This document shows, piece after piece, positions 45,917-58,902 of a DNA stretch of 64,000 nt. The first letter of the stretch is position 1, and each line of letters begins with the position of its first letter. The notes under the pieces are model-generated. The model was given only the letters and a program-made list of their open reading frames with translations, was not told where the DNA came from and did no database searches. This DNA comes from Dugong dugon. Lineage: Eukaryota; Chordata; Mammalia; Sirenia; Dugongidae. The stretch spans positions 1,916,501 to 1,980,500 of the forward strand of contig CM057474.1 of the NCBI GenBank assembly GCA_030035585.1. Reading direction: 5' to 3'. Both the position numbers and the translations under genes were made by a program.

Positions 45917-47097
45917 TTTTTATTAAAATAAGATGTCACAATTTCCAACTATTCATATTAGACTTAGACCTTACCTGTAACAAACTGGGGGCTTAGCAAG
46001 GATAAGCAACATGCCAATTTATAAATAGTTCTCATTATTTCAGGGTCCATTCTTTTTGCAGACATAGCTTTTACTTTAATCTCTCTCTAGCTAGTGCATT
46101 AAAAAAAATGGTAGAACATTGAAAAATTTTGTTTTCATTCATAATCTTTCAATAAAGCTAAAGATCTTTCTAAAGTAACCATTGAAGGGGTCACTTTTTT
46201 CTTCCAATCTAGGCTACCTCCACTCAAACAGCATCTCCCAGAGTCCAAGACCCAGAAAGACAGCCTGTAGTCCCTGTTCTCAAACTGGACTGTAGAGTTC
46301 AATTCAGATGTTGCATGATACCAGCCTGCATGACTACAGTTTTCCTTTGGGTTTTATTGATGCATATTGTCTTTTCTATCTAAACTAATTTAGCAGGTTC
46401 AATTGGTATTTAACAGACTGGACAAAATAAGGACAACATAAGCCTGCTTGAGAAATAAAAGGCAGTGAACAAGCAATTAAGGTTTTCTTATTATATTTTT
46501 CTGCCTACCCTTGTGAGTCGCCTCTCCTAGTGGAGAAACAAAACTAGTGGCAAAATTACCAATGGATGGAAGGCATTGGCAATCAGATAAAAACTCAACA
46601 ACACCCCACATTGTGTTTTTCATCACTTCTAGGCATAACTTCCTGATTCCCAACCAAACCTGTATAAAATTAGGAGTACTTTTGTGGAAAGAGATGGAGG
46701 GACATGGAAGAAAAGGTACATTAGACAAAATGACAATATGTGATTTCTAATTTCATCCCATTTAAAATGAATCTATATAACGTTTTCTGAAAAATGTATT
46801 CTTCCATGTTTCTTCTACTCTTTCAGGCTCATTGCCTCGGTAACAGTCTTGTGACTTAAATGTTGGCAGGGTAGCAAAAGCGAAGTGGGTTTTCTAGAGA
46901 AAATATGCACATACTCTAGCAACTTCCAGAAGACACAGCCTGTGGTGCTCACTTGTCCCTCAATCTTAAACCCTTTGTAATACTCTGGAATCAAGAGAGG
47001 ATTTCTTTTTAGGCTCTGAATTTTGGGGTGGAAGTAAGGAGGATGTGCTTTAGCAGATATTTTCTCAAATATTTTATCAAAAAGGCCAGAAAGCACA
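45917..47097. other. unassigned sequence
   Basis: No gene is seen. Opposing frames at 46477-46750 and 46815-47249 have no recognised domain. Confidence 0.35.
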
Positions 47098-47123
47098 ACA
47101 CACACACACACACACACACACAC
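47098..47123. repeat. (CA)n microsatellite
   Basis: A pure run of 12-13 CA units. Confidence 0.95.
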
Positions 47124-47197
47124 TCCATAGGCATATGTGAAAGCTGCATGCAAACATTTACACACGAAACTCAAGTGACTCTCGATTTCTCTCAGAG

Positions 47198-47755
47198 TAA
47201 AAATCAAAGTGCTTGAAATGGTCTGTAAGTATCTTGGCGATCTGACCACCTTCCACTTTCCTGACTTTATTTCTCACCACTCTTCCTGTTCATGTCTCAG
47301 CTCTCGCCACGTTGGCATCCTTGCCATCTTAAGACCCCAGGCGGGTTTGCTCCTTAATGATTTTGCACTGGTCATCTCTCTGCTTAGGTGTCTCTGCACA
47401 CAGACATGTGACTAATTCACCTGCCTCATCCATGTCTCTGCTCAAATGTCACCTGCACAGTGCTGCCCACCTTGCCCACTCTATTTAAAACCACAGACCA
47501 CCTCCAGGTGCACATCTAGTCCTCACGCCCTGTTCTGTTTGTTTCTATTTTTTATATAATTCGTTTATCTTCCTCAAGATACAGTCTAATTATTTATTAT
47601 GTTTATTTTCTATTGCTCATTTTCCGCCCCTATAACGTAAGCTCCGGAGACGTAGAGGTTTGCTTGTTTGTTTTGTTCTCTGATAGAGAATACCTGGAAG
47701 AACGCATAGAGTATCACAGGTTCTCAATACATGTTTGTTCAGTGAAGGAATACAA
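47198..47755 (+). mobile_element. L2 LINE 3' end
   Basis: The order of blocks fits an L2: AAAATCAAAGTGCTTGAAAT, GATCTGACCACC, CTTTATTTCTCACCACTC, TTTGCACTGGTCATCTC, GTCTCTGCTCAAATGTCACC, CTATTTAAAACCACA, ATTATTTATTATGTTTATTT, GTAAGCTCCGGAGACGTAGA and finally AATACATGTTTGTTCAGTGA. Only the 3' end is present, as is usual for L2. Confidence 0.8.
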
Positions 47756-47860
47756 GGAAAAGGAGAGAAACGAGGAAAAGGATAAAGAAGAAAGAGACTA
47801 AAGGGAATGATTAGAGGTGAGGAGAGAGAGCTAGAGAAAGAAACAGGAGCAGAGCTGAAG
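47756..47860. repeat. purine-rich tract
   Basis: An A/G-rich stretch with almost no pyrimidines in the first 60 bp, directly after the L2 end. Confidence 0.6.
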
Positions 47861-48524
47861 AGTTTGCTGTGTTCATGCCAGTCTTCAGCACCCTTATCAC
47901 GATTTGTGGTCGTGAAACACCCATTCTGTGGACAGCTCTATGTCAGGGACTGGTGAGCCAAGCCCCTCTCTCACCCCTCCATCCGCACGCCTCTCACCTC
48001 GGATGTCAAAAACTCTCTGAGACTCTCAGCTTCAAACACATGGATTAGCACAGGCCGCTGTTGCTTTTGGCTGTCATTTTGGTACTTCTGTTGAAAAAGA
48101 ATCACTCTGACATGTCTATTTTAGGAATCCTTTTGTGTCTCAAAAAATCTTCTTCTGTAAGTTTTACTTAATATAGACTGGTTAGAAGAAGGAGGTACAA
48201 GCTGGAAGGGACCAGTTGCTGCATCTGATGTCCCAGTTCTCTGACTACCAGCATCACCTTCTTACCAAAATAAAAAAGGACACAGAGTTAATGCCTAAAA
48301 GGAAACAGGACTCAGATAATATCTGTATACATAGTCTTTTGGGGGTATTCGTCCCAGGAAGCTGTCAGTGTATCACAGTTGAAATTGTTGGAAACTAAAA
48401 GTGAGACCTTTAACAGTTATTATTTTCAAAGTATAAAACTGCACACACTAAAAACGACAAATCGATTGTATGACAAATACTTTTCCCTTTTAATACAGAT
48501 TCACTTTATTATTTATTTGTATGT

Positions 48525-48528
48525 ATAC

Positions 48529-48559
<31 letters not shown>

Positions 48560-48560
48560 T
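48525..48560. repeat. (TA)n microsatellite
   Basis: TA repeats interrupted by one GTATA. Confidence 0.93.
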
Positions 48561-49017
48561 AGGAAGTCTTTCAAAGTATTAAAATATAACATATTTTATA
48601 AAATTTTATTCTATTTGCATGCAGATTAACATCTATTTGATAAAGTCAAATATAAACCCACACATATTTCTCAACTAATTATGATTTGACTGTGGGTTAT
48701 AAAGATATCACCTTTTGGTTTCTTTAGAATATAAAAAACACTAACGTAGTTAATAAAACACATCTTTTTGAAAGTGAGCATAGTACATAAATAGGCATAT
48801 TTACTTAAATATTTTTTGTGAACCTAATAATCTAATATGAGGTCATTCATTAGAATTTAAATATGTACTTTATTTTGTAAACAAAGTGGAAAATGATTAC
48901 CCTGGATTTTTTACCTCTAATGATACAGATTTAATTTTACAATTTCATTAATATTTGAAAATATTGTCTAAAATTTTACCTTTCAGCTTCTTTATAAGAA
49001 CAGATCAAAGATCCAAA

Positions 49018-49100
49018 ATTTATATATATAGATATAGATATGTATGTGTATATGTACATACACATACACATATATATATATAGATACAGGTATATATATA
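49018..49100. repeat. compound TA/GATA/CA low-complexity tract
   Basis: TATATA, TAGATATAGATA and GTATATGTACATACACAT words form a partly self-complementary stretch. Confidence 0.85.
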
Positions 49101-49271
49101 ATAGCCTAAAGTAAAACATTTAACTTCTTCATTCCTAATTGGAAATGCACCTCGCAAATCATATGAAATTTAAAAAAAAAAAAATCTGTGATTACAGACC
49201 CATGGTAGCTTTCTAAATCATTATTATTCTATGATTTCTGTCACATGTCTGGGAGTGTATAGGTTGGGAGA

Positions 49272-49471
49272 CATCCCTGCTTGGTACAATCAGTTAAGTG
49301 CTAAGCTGCTAACAAAAAGGTTGGCAGTTCAAGTCCACCCAGAGGCACTGCCAAAGAAAGCCTTAGCACTCTTCTTCCAATAAGTGAGTCACTGAAAACC
49401 CTACGATGCATAGTTCTACCGTGACACACATGGAGTCGTCATGAGTCAGAATCAACTTGATGACAACTGAC
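49272..49471 (+). mobile_element. AfroSINE, older form
   Basis: Head CATCCCTGCTTGGTACAATC, box B GGCAGTTCAAGTCCACCCAG, a body with CACTGAAAACCCTACGATG, and tail AATCAACTTGATGACAACTG, followed by a T run to 49486. Confidence 0.85.
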
Positions 49472-49486
49472 TTTTTTTTTTTTTTT

Positions 49487-50467
49487 AAATTGTTTTTTAC
49501 GGGGTGGAAAAGACAAGAGTAAGTAATATTCCTAGAAGGGAAAGGGAAGTTCCCAGCAAAGGTAATTAATGGCAAAAACAAACACGAAGAATAAATATCT
49601 GCTCTAGAAAGAATCCTTAATTTCCCCCTCTTCCTCTCAAAAGGCGGCTAGATTCTTCAAGTGTCCTTTCTTTTCAAGCATTTATTTTTTTCCCAAAATC
49701 TTGGCGATACCCATTTTAAGTACATCTAGAGTGTATTTTAATCTCTTAAATTAAGGCGCCCATGAATGGTGAAAATAAAACACCTTCCTTACTTTTCCTC
49801 TTTAAAATATGATTTACGTAAATGGGGAAAGAAAGCTTCACTGCTTGAGTACCATGACATTTGATATTGTTTTATATATATATGTATAGAAAGTATCTGT
49901 GAATCTTTTGATTAAAATATTTAAACTATCAAGAGGATATTTTGTTACTTAAAGAAAGGTGTTGTATCTTCCCAGAAACAGTTTGAACTGAAAGATTAAT
50001 CACTTTCCAAACTAGAAGAGGTAGAAAGGCAGTTTCCACTGATGTTCTATTTTACACATTGGCACAATATGAACAAAAACAAAAACAAAATACAGTGACT
50101 CTTCAATTGCTTAAGCAAAGTTTTTAGTTAACTTTCCTTAAAGGTGAAAAGTCCTTGATCTTCAGGATTAATGCAAATCATGCACTAAACAATTGCAAAT
50201 TTCCAAGTGTCAAGATTTCAACCAATTTTAAAGTTGATTTTGTCTTTGTTATACAAGTAGCATTATTTATAAGCTCCCCTATTTGAGAAATGTTTTCAGG
50301 GTACAAAAAGAAAGTATGCTATGGATTTTCTTATACATATTACCATTGTGGAAGGTTTCCTACAGATTATACAGATCTCTGTAACAACATTTTTACAAAA
50401 AAAAAAAAAAAAAAAAGGCTTATATTATTTAATCCTCTCAAAATTCTTAAGTGGCCAGGTATCATCA
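49487..50467. other. unassigned sequence
   Basis: No gene is seen. It contains a short TA run near 49875 and a pure A run at about 50397-50416 with no recognisable retrotransposon body before it. Confidence 0.35.
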
Positions 50468-50612
50468 CACCTACAGTGGTTAAGAGCTCAGCGGCTAACC
50501 AAAAAGTCAGTAGTTCAAATCCACCAGCTGCTCCTTGGAAACCCTATGAGGCAGTTCTACTCTGTCCTATAGGGTGGCTATGAGTCAGAATCGACTCCGC
50601 TGCAATGGGTGT
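50468..50612 (+). mobile_element. AfroSINE, short form
   Basis: Box A region CAGTGGTTAAGAGCTCAGCG, box B CAGTAGTTCAAATCCACCAG, and a complete tail GAATCGACTCCGCTGCAATG. The first bases of the head are altered. Confidence 0.88.
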
Positions 50613-50639
50613 AATGGGGTATATTGTGTAGTAGAGAGA

Positions 50640-50750
50640 ATGTAGCCTGAGGTAAGCTAAACAGCTTGTCAAAGGTCAGAAGCCCAGTACCAGTGCTGAG
50701 CCCCAATTCCAGGTGTTTTTATTCTTTTCACCTTTAGACTAGTATTCTTT
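50640..50750 (-). mobile_element. MIR fragment
   Basis: GCTAAACAGCTTGTCAAAGG then TGCTGAGCCCCAATTCCAGG reads like the MIR core in reverse. Confidence 0.5.
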
Positions 50751-52213
50751 TCTTAATTTCAATTCACTAATGGATTATTAAATACTTTTTTATTAAACAT
50801 TTTAAACATATGCCAATTTATTAGACTATGGTTTTTGAGCAAGTATCATTGTGTTTTGATGAACCAGGAATTTTAGAAAGTATATTTCCTTTTATTCTAA
50901 TTTATTGGATATCATTTTGGGGAATGTGTAAGATTATTTAAAGATTGCATACTACTACTGGTAGAGGTGCTACATTTCTCAGTATTTGGAAAAGTTAATG
51001 TTCTTTTTCACCTGTTTAACTTAGTACCAAACATTGGCTTAGATCCTTAAGACATCCTGATCAATTTCTTTGAAAACACTATTGTGTCTTACAATTGAAA
51101 TATAATTGCAAGTTTTCTTGAGGGACTTAGGAAGATATTGTAGACAGTGGACTAAATTATTTATTAGATGAGAGAAGCTCATACTGGGGTTACTGCAGAA
51201 AGCCGTTCTTATTTCTCATTGAACCAAAGAATATTATGAATCAGTGATCCTGGTTGATCTATCCCAATAAAAGCAGAATATATTCTCAAGAAATAAATCA
51301 TTATACACACATGGAGTACCATGATACTGACATTATTTTTATTATCTTTGTAATTAATTGCTCCTGAAACATACAGCAACTTAATTAAGTTTACAGCGCT
51401 TTCTCTCTAACCCAGTAAATAGAACAGAATTGCTATTTTCCAATGGTTTACTATTTGACTAGATTGATGATTTATTACATAGGCAGGCAGAATAAGCAAA
51501 CCACGAATTAACTTCTATTCCCTAGTGAGAAAAAAAGAATTAATTAGACCAGTATCATAAAGCAACAAGGTGATTCTAGTCTGTCTATCCATAGACAGAC
51601 TTTGATGATACAGAAATTAATCCCTTTCCATCTCTTTTAGAAAGAAATACGGAGCCAGATTTATTTGTTTTAGTCAATCGATTCTCTTGGTATTTGTGAT
51701 AAATTGGCCAATTATACTATCTATTCTCAAAGGAAAAATTAGGCAGAGCTTGTGTCTCATATTATTTTAAATCTGGTGATTTCTATTGGAAAACATTCCA
51801 AGCCTGAGTGCAACCAGTAGGCTATATCCAATGTGTTTTTAATGGATTTAGGGTTGATGAAAAACACTAAAATAAACTATATGTGAGACAATTTGTGATT
51901 TATTTGCTTAAACTAGTCAGTTTAAGATTCTATCATTCTGTAACCTGTTCCAGGTAATTGTGACTTTCCACTTTAATATAAACAATTACACACATTAAAA
52001 AAAAAAGTGTACTTAACCTTTTGACTATTACAGATGGTGCAAATGAAAGGTTGGATTAATTCTTGCTTTCATCCAGCTTCAAAACTTTATGGAAGAAATT
52101 TGTTTTAACTGAGGTCAGGGTGACTGCATTGTCATATCAGAGATCATTATTCTCAAATCGATTTAGAATCTCAGTGCTTTGTAGAAAGATCTAGGCAATC
52201 CTCTTGACCTGTT
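50751..52213. other. unassigned AT-rich sequence
   Basis: No gene or repeat is recognised. Confidence 0.4.
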
Positions 52214-52700
52214 TGGTGATCCCTGCAGTACTTGCTTCTAAGGAGCATTCTGGTTGTACTTCTTCCAAGCCAGATTTGTGTGTTCTGCTGGCAGACCATG
52301 GTATAGTCAACATACTTCGCCAGCACCATAATTCAAAGGCATCAATTCTTCTTTGGTCTTCCTTACTCATTGTCCAGCTTCCGCATGCATATGAGGCAAG
52401 TGAAAATACCATGGCTTGGGTCAGGCGCACCTTAGTCCTTAAAGTGACATCTTTGCTTCTTAACACTCCACGATGCTATGCATTGTTTGATTTCTTAACT
52501 GCTTCTTTCATGGGTGTTGATTGTTGATCCAAGTAAAATAAAATCCTTGACAACTTCAATACTTCCTCATTTATCATAATGTTGCTTGCTGGTCCGGTTG
52601 TGAAGGTTTTTGTTTTCTTTATGTTGAGGTATAATCTATACCAAAGGCTGCAATCTTTGATCTTCATCAGTAAGTGCGTCAAGTCCTCTTCACTTTCAGC
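52214..52700 (-). mobile_element. RTE LINE fragment, inverted
   Basis: It matches the C-terminal coding part of RTE on the minus strand; the frame 52191-52466 includes D-A-F-E-L-W-C-W and E-E-V-Q-P-E-C-S-L-E. It starts inside the element, without the tail, and ends at CACTTTCAGC, where an AfroSINE piece follows. Confidence 0.88.
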
Positions 52701-52795
52701 AAAGATTACAGTTTAGGAAACCCTACGGGGAAGTTCTACTCTGTCACATGGCGCCACGGAGTCAGAATTGTGTGCGATGCACCTAACAACAATAA
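52701..52795 (+). mobile_element. AfroSINE 3' half
   Basis: AAAGATTACAGTTTAGGAAA, then ACTCTGTCACATGGCGCCAC, then GATGCACCTAACAACAATAA. The tRNA head is missing. Confidence 0.8.
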
Positions 52796-53346
52796 TGTAG
52801 TACTGTTACAGCAAAAGCACCTCTGAAATGATATTTTTGTTCCTGTCTCCTGGGTGTGATCCACAGCCAGCATAAGGGTGATGCAAGTGGACCAGAGGAC
52901 ATGGATTTGGTAAGGTCTTCTCCACGTACATGTCAAATCACTTTTCACTTGAAAACTCTCTCGCTTTTAAAGATACTGCTTTTTACTACGGCATCACTTT
53001 CTGTCCCTTTTTTACAAAACAATTTTTCAGGTTCTTGCTTCATTGGCTCTTTAGCCAGGATTTACCTTTAGTGATTTTTACTTTGAAATTTCTCATTCTC
53101 TTATACCAAACCTGCCTCAACCCAAGGTGACATCCACATGCACCTTCTTGTTCGTTCACTTCAGGCTCAAACTTTTGAGAGTACCTGAGGAATTCATAAC
53201 ATTGCTGATCAAACATCTTTTAAAACCATCCTGTCTGGTCTTACCTAGGCCTTTAAAGTTGTTCAAAATTTATTATAATCCTTTTGTTGATTCATCTCTT
53301 TTCATATTCTCCACGGTGACTTTTCTGAATATCTTTGATTTGACAC
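52796..53346. other. unassigned sequence
   Basis: Three overlapping plus frames (52856-53402) show no recognisable domain. No repeat is identified. Confidence 0.35.
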
Positions 53347-53360
53347 AAAAAGCATCAGCA

Positions 53361-56027
53361 CAGAAAACCCCAAAGAATCCACAAGAAAACCACTGGAACT
53401 AATAGAAGATCTAAGCAAAGTATCAAGACACAAGATAAACGTACCAAAATCATTTGATTCCTCTACACCAGCAAAGAGAACCTCCAAGAGGAAATCACCA
53501 AATCAATACCATTTACAAAGCCCCCAAGAAGATAAAATACTTAGGAATAAATCTAACAAGAGACGTAAAAGATCTATACAATGAAAACTACAAGACACTA
53601 CTGCAAAAAAAACAAAATAAAACCTGCATAAGTGGAAAAACATAGATAGGAAGACTCAACATTGTGAAAATGTCAATTCTACCTAAAGCAATGTATGGAT
53701 ACAATTCGATCCTGATCCAAATTCCAATGGCATTTTTTAATGAGATGGAGAAACAAATCACCAGCTTCATATGGAAAGGGAAGAGGCCCTGGATAAGGAA
53801 AGCATTACTGAAGAAGAAAACAAAGTGGGAGGCCTCACACTACCTGATTTTAGAACCTATTATACAGACACGGTAGTCAAAACAGCCTGGCACTGGTACA
53901 ACAACAGATACACAGACCAATGGAACAGAACTGAGAATCCAGACATAAATTCATCCACCTATGAGCAGCTGATATTTGACAAAGGCCCATAGTCCTTTGA
54001 CTGAGGAAAAGACAGTTTCTTTAAGAAATGGTGCTGGCATTACTGGATATCCATTGGCAAAACACTGAAACAAGACCCATACCTCACACCATGCACAAAA
54101 ACAAACTCAAAATGGATCAAAGGTCTAAATGTAAAATTGAAAACGATAAGGATCATGGAAGAAAAAATAGGGACAATGCTAGGAGCCCTAATATGTGGCA
54201 TAAACAGAGTACAAACCATAAGTAACAATGCACAAACACCAGAAGAGAAACTAGATAACTGGGAGCTCCTAAAAATCAAACACTTATGCTCATCAAAAGA
54301 CTTCACCAAAAGAGTAAAAAGACAACCTACAGACTGAAGAAAAATTTTTGGCTACAACAAATCTGATCAGTGTCTAATCTCTAAAATCTACAAGAAACTG
54401 CAAAACCTCAACCACAAAAGAACAAACAACTCAATTTAAAAATGGGCAAAGGATATGAACAGGTACTTTGCCAAAGAAGACATTCAGTTGGCTAACAGAC
54501 ACATGAGGAAATGCTCATTATCATTAGCCATTAGAGAAATTCAAATCAAAACTACAATGAGATACCATCTCACCCCAACAAGGCTAGAATTAATCCAAAA
54601 AACACAAAATAATAAATGCTGGAGAGGTTGTGGAGAGACTGGAACACTTATACACTGTTGGTGGGAATGTAAAATGATACAACTACTATGGAAATCAATT
54701 TGGTGCTTCCTTAAAAAGCTAGAAATAGAAGTACCATATGATCCAACAATCCCACTCCTTGCAATATATCCTAGAGAATTAAGAGCCATCACACAAATAA
54801 ATAATATGCACACCCATGTTCATTGCAGCATTGTTGACGATAGCTAAGAGATGGAAACAACCTGGGTGCCCCTCAAGGGACGAATGGATAAACAAATTAT
54901 GGTATATCCACACAATGGAATACTATGCAATGATAAAGAACAGTGATGAATCCGTGAAATATAACATGGAGGAATCTGGAAGGTATTATGCTGAGTGAAC
55001 TTAGTCACAAAAGGACAAATATTGTATAAGATCACTGTTATAAAAACCCAAGAAATGGTTTAAACACAGAAGACAACATTCTTTGATGGTTATGAGGGCG
55101 GGGAGGGAGACGGGTATTCACTAACTAGAAAGTAGACGAGAATAATTTTAGGTGAAGATAGCATAGCACACACTACAGGGGAAGTCAGCACAACTGGACT
55201 AAACCAAAGCTAAGAAATTTCCTGAATACAACCAAACATGTCAAGGGACAGAGTAGCAGGGGTGGGTGTCTGGGAACCATGCTTTCAGGGGACATATAGG
55301 TTAATTGGCATAACAAAGTATTTTACGAAACTGTTCTGCATTCCACTTTGGTGAGTGGTGTCTGGGGTATAAAAAGCTAGACAGCGGCCATCTAAGATGT
55401 ATCAATTGGTTCAAACCCATCTGGAGTAAAGGAGAATGAAGAACACCATGGACACAAGAAAAGTATTAGCCCAAGAGACAGAAAGGGCCACATAAACCAG
55501 AGACTTCATCAGCGTGAGACCAGAAGAACTAGATGGTGCCCGGCTACCACAATGACTGCCGGGACAGGGAACACAACAGAGGGTCCCTGAATGGAGCAGG
55601 AGAAAAGTGGGGTGCAGAACTCAAATTCTAACAAGACCAGACTTAATGGTTTAATTGAGACTAGGGACCCTGAAAGACGTGGCCCCTGGGCTCTCTGTTA
55701 GCCCCAAACTTAAACCATTCTTGAGGCCAACTCTTCAGACAAAGGTTATACTGGACTTTGGGACATAAGATGATACTTGTGAAGAGTGTGCTTCTTAGCT
55801 CAAGTAGATACATGAGATTAAATGAGCAGCTCTCATCCAGAGGCAAGATGAGAAGGCAGAGAGGGTCATGACCTAGTTGAATGGACATGGGAAATCTGAG
55901 GCGGAAAGGAAGAGTGTGCTGTCACAGTATAGGAGAGCAAGTAGGGTCACGAAACAACGTATGTATAAACTTTTGTATGACAGACTAACTTGAATTGTAA
56001 ACTTTCACTTAAATCACAACAATTAAA
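53361..56027 (+). mobile_element. 5'-truncated L1, older subfamily
   Basis: It is flanked by AAAAAGCATCAGCA (53347-53360) and AAAAAGTATCAGCA (56028-56041), a 14-bp duplication with one change. ORF2 text starts just after the RT active site and runs through the C-terminal domain in broken frames (53454-53645, 53664-53992, 54137-54337, 54455-54847). The cysteine-rich C-W-R-G-C-G segment is near 54620. The 3' UTR differs clearly from that of 31222-33496 (for example GACATATAGGTTAATTGGCA near 55290), so it is a distinct, older subfamily. Confidence 0.9.
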
Positions 56028-56041
56028 AAAAAGTATCAGCA

Positions 56042-56928
56042 TTAATTAAAATGACTTCCCTTTCTATTTAACTCATAACATTTACGGCAAATGGCTATTT
56101 ATTTTCTGTTTAAGTTCCTGCCTATTTTCTATTTTGTAACTCCAAAAGCTTATATTTCCATTCTCTTTCTCTCTTCCTCTCACTCTCCCTCTCTTTACGA
56201 AATGCATCTCATTATTAATACTAAATTTCTCATTGGACCTTTAAGGCCACCTTATTTCATCAAATCCTTCTCTCTAGTCCTTAGTTTTCATTGTTTCCCA
56301 TTGTGCTACTTGTTCTCCTCTACCTGTAAAAATGCTCCCACGCTAACCAATGAACAAACCAAGCAACTAAAAAACAAACGGCATCAACAACAAATTTCTA
56401 CCATGTCCTAGTATCCTGTCACCTTCTTGTCAGCTTTGTCCCTCTTATAACAATAAATATTTCCCTGTCCACTCTACTTCCTTATAGTCAATAACGTCCC
56501 TTTCTTTCAACTCCCTTTATTTCCTGAAACACTAAATTAACCCAAAAATTATCTGGGGTTCCATAATTAGATAATTCAAGGAATCTCTTTTTGTCTCTCT
56601 TCCTTTTCTTTCACCTTCTTATATTTGAAACTATCAACCACTCTGCATGCTGTCATTTTTCTTGAGTCTTTGACATTTCATTTTATGATCCTTACATTTG
56701 CTTTTAAATTCTCATCAAGCCATTCTTCCCTAAATTAAAACTCCAACCATGCTAAGCTCCTTTTGATATACTCTAATAACCTTAAAATAAATAAAAATCT
56801 GAATAAAGTGAGGTGCTTACTCAAATGTATCTTAAAAATAAGTGTCAAAATGTACATATCAAGAGGCAGATACATGGGCTCCAGCAGAGACCTTGAAAAT
56901 TAGCACAGTGCCTTTCCCAAAGTAGACA
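56042..56928. other. unassigned pyrimidine-rich sequence
   Basis: No gene is recognised. 56150-56650 is rich in C and T (CTCTTCCTCTCACTCTCCCT). It may be an old transcript-derived repeat. Confidence 0.35.
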
Positions 56929-56933
56929 TTCAC

Positions 56934-57458
56934 TGTCATGGAGTGAATTGTGTCCCCCAAAAATATATGTATCAATTTGGCTAAGCTATGATTCCCAGTA
57001 TTGTGTGATTGCCCACCATTTTGTCATCTGATGAGATTTTCCTATGTGTTGTGAATCCTATCTCTATGATGTTAATGAGGTAGGATTGGCATCAGTTATG
57101 TTAATGACACAGGACTCAATCTACAAGATTGGATTGTGTCTTGAGCCAATCTCTTGTGAGATATAAAAAATAAAAGCAAGCAGAGAAACAGGGGGACCTC
57201 ATATCTCTTAGAAAACAGCACCAGGATTAGAGCACATCTTTTGGACTTGGGGTTCCTGGGCAGAGAAGCTCCTAGTCCAAGGGAAGATTAATAAGAATGA
57301 CCTTCCTCCAGAGCCAACAAGGAGAGAAAGCCTCCCCCTGGAGCTGACGTCCTGAATTTGGACTTCTAGCCTACTAGACTGTGAGAAAATAAATTCCTCT
57401 TTGTTAAAGCCATCCACTTGTGGTATTTCTGTTATGACAGCACTAGATGACTAAGATG
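56934..57458 (+). mobile_element. MaLR-type solo LTR
   Basis: It starts TGTCATGGAGTGAATTGTGT and ends GATGACTAAGATG, where the last two bases replace the usual CA. A near-perfect 5-bp duplication flanks it (TTCAC at 56929-56933, CTCAC at 57459-57463). An AATAAA lies near 57389. This is the most complete copy of the family of 1743 and 29824. Confidence 0.88.
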
Positions 57459-57463
57459 CTCAC

Positions 57464-57994
57464 TTTAAGTTTATTAAATAAAGCATATGAAAATCTTAAT
57501 TTTTTAAAGAATTTTTAAGATTTATTTAAAAAATTTAAAGCTCATTTTTTTTGCTACTTTTTTTTCCTACCTAGATTATCTCAGTCCTAGACATTTTGAG
57601 GATTTATTGAACTCTTATTCATTCTTTGAAAATCTGATTGAAAATCGCATTCCAAATTAGCAGATCTACAGTTGTTTAAAAGTGTTCCAATCCATTACCC
57701 AAAGCCTATCAAATTTGTGAGGTTTATTCAAACATACAGAATATAATTTACCTTTGTGTTTTTTGCGAGGGATGAACTGAGGGGTATGATTTATTGAGGA
57801 TTAACAGAACAAATGCGTAACTTTAATATAATTTTACCTTTTCATTTGTGTTTTGTCTCTTTATTCTTAATATGCTATTTCTATGTTATATTTATCATCT
57901 ATCATTTACTTTTGTAAAGTAACTGCCAGTCTGTGTGATTTTTGTCAGTTAGACAGTGTCCTTAATCTTTATGGAGATAAGTCAAATTGCAATG
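57464..57994. other. unassigned AT-rich sequence
   Basis: No gene or repeat is recognised. Confidence 0.4.
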
Positions 57995-58587
57995 TTATTT
58001 GGATCCACAATCAACACCCATGGAAGCAGCAGTCAATAAATCAAATGACATATTTCATTGGGCAAACCTGCTGCAAAAGACCTGTTTAAATTGTTAAAAA
58101 GCAAAGAAGTCACCTTGAGGACTAAGGTGCGCCTGACCCAAGGCCATGGTATTTTCAATTACCTCATATCCATGCGAAAGCTGACAACTAATAAGGAAGG
58201 TAGAAGGAGAACTGATGCGTTTGGATTATGATATTGGTGAAGAATATTGAATATACCACGTACTGCCAAAAGAATGAACAAATCTGTCTTGGAAGAAGTG
58301 CAGCCAGAATACTCCTTAGAAGGAAGATGGCAAGACTTCATCTTCCTTTGGACATGTTATGAGGAGAGACCAGTCCCTGGAGGAGGACATCATGCTTGGT
58401 AAAGTTGAGGGTCAGTGAAAAATAGGAAGACCTTCAACAAGATGCGTTGACACAGTGGCTGCAAATAAAGGGCTCAAATATAGCAACCATTTTGAGGCTG
58501 GTACAGAACCAGGCACTGTTTCGTTCTGTTGTACGTAGGGTTGCTATGAGTTGGAACCAACTTGAGGACACCTAGCAGCAACAACAT
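57995..58587 (+). mobile_element. RTE LINE 3' end
   Basis: It runs from GGATCCACAATCAACACCCA to the tail GGGTTGCTATGAGTTGGAAC, AACTTGAGGACACCTAGCAG, CAACAACA. It includes a broken C-terminal coding region. Its tail is the clearest witness in the window for what AfroSINE tails share with RTE. Confidence 0.88.
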
Positions 58588-58692
58588 ATTACCTAGATGC
58601 CTTAACCAGGTAATCCAGTTTTTAACGTGGTTCTTGAATGTAGCTTAGTAACTCTATTCTACAGAAATTTCCTGTTCTGTGCACTTCAGCTG

Positions 58693-58724
58693 TTTTCTTT
58701 CTTTCTTTCTTTCTTTTTTTTTTT
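58693..58724. repeat. (TTTC)n and T run
   Basis: TTTC units run into a pure T stretch. Confidence 0.93.
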
Positions 58725-58733
58725 CCCCCTTCC

Positions 58734-58890
58734 TATCATTGGCTTAGCGCTTAAGAGAGAGTTCGGCAGCTAACCAAAAGGTCGGCAGTTCGCATCCACC
58801 CGGCTTGCCTTGGAAACCCTATAGGGCAGTTCTACTCTGTCTTATAGTGTCGCTATGAGACGGAATCGACTCAGTGGTAATGGGTTTGGA
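58734..58890 (+). mobile_element. AfroSINE, short form
   Basis: The head is altered (ATTGGCTTAGCGCTTAAGAG). Box B is GGCAGTTCGCATCCACCCGG, and the body and tail (GGAATCGACTCAGTGGTAAT) are complete. Confidence 0.88.
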
Positions 58891-58902
58891 TCACTGGCTT
58901 CT

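Larger units (their letters stand above)
47861..49271. other. unassigned sequence with TA-rich tracts
   Basis: No gene is recognised. It contains TA microsatellites at 48525-48560 and 49018-49100. Confidence 0.4.

Noticed and set aside
47098..47123. CRISPR-like or other regularly spaced array
   Set aside because: It is a simple dinucleotide repeat. No spaced direct repeats occur anywhere in this eukaryotic window.
53127..53402. A 91-codon frame before the L1 at 53361
   Set aside because: It runs from unassigned sequence across the target duplication into L1 DNA, so it is not a single gene.
29824..57458. A complete endogenous retrovirus between the LTRs
   Set aside because: The LTR copies are solitary, each with its own target duplication where readable, and no gag, pol or env sequence lies between them.
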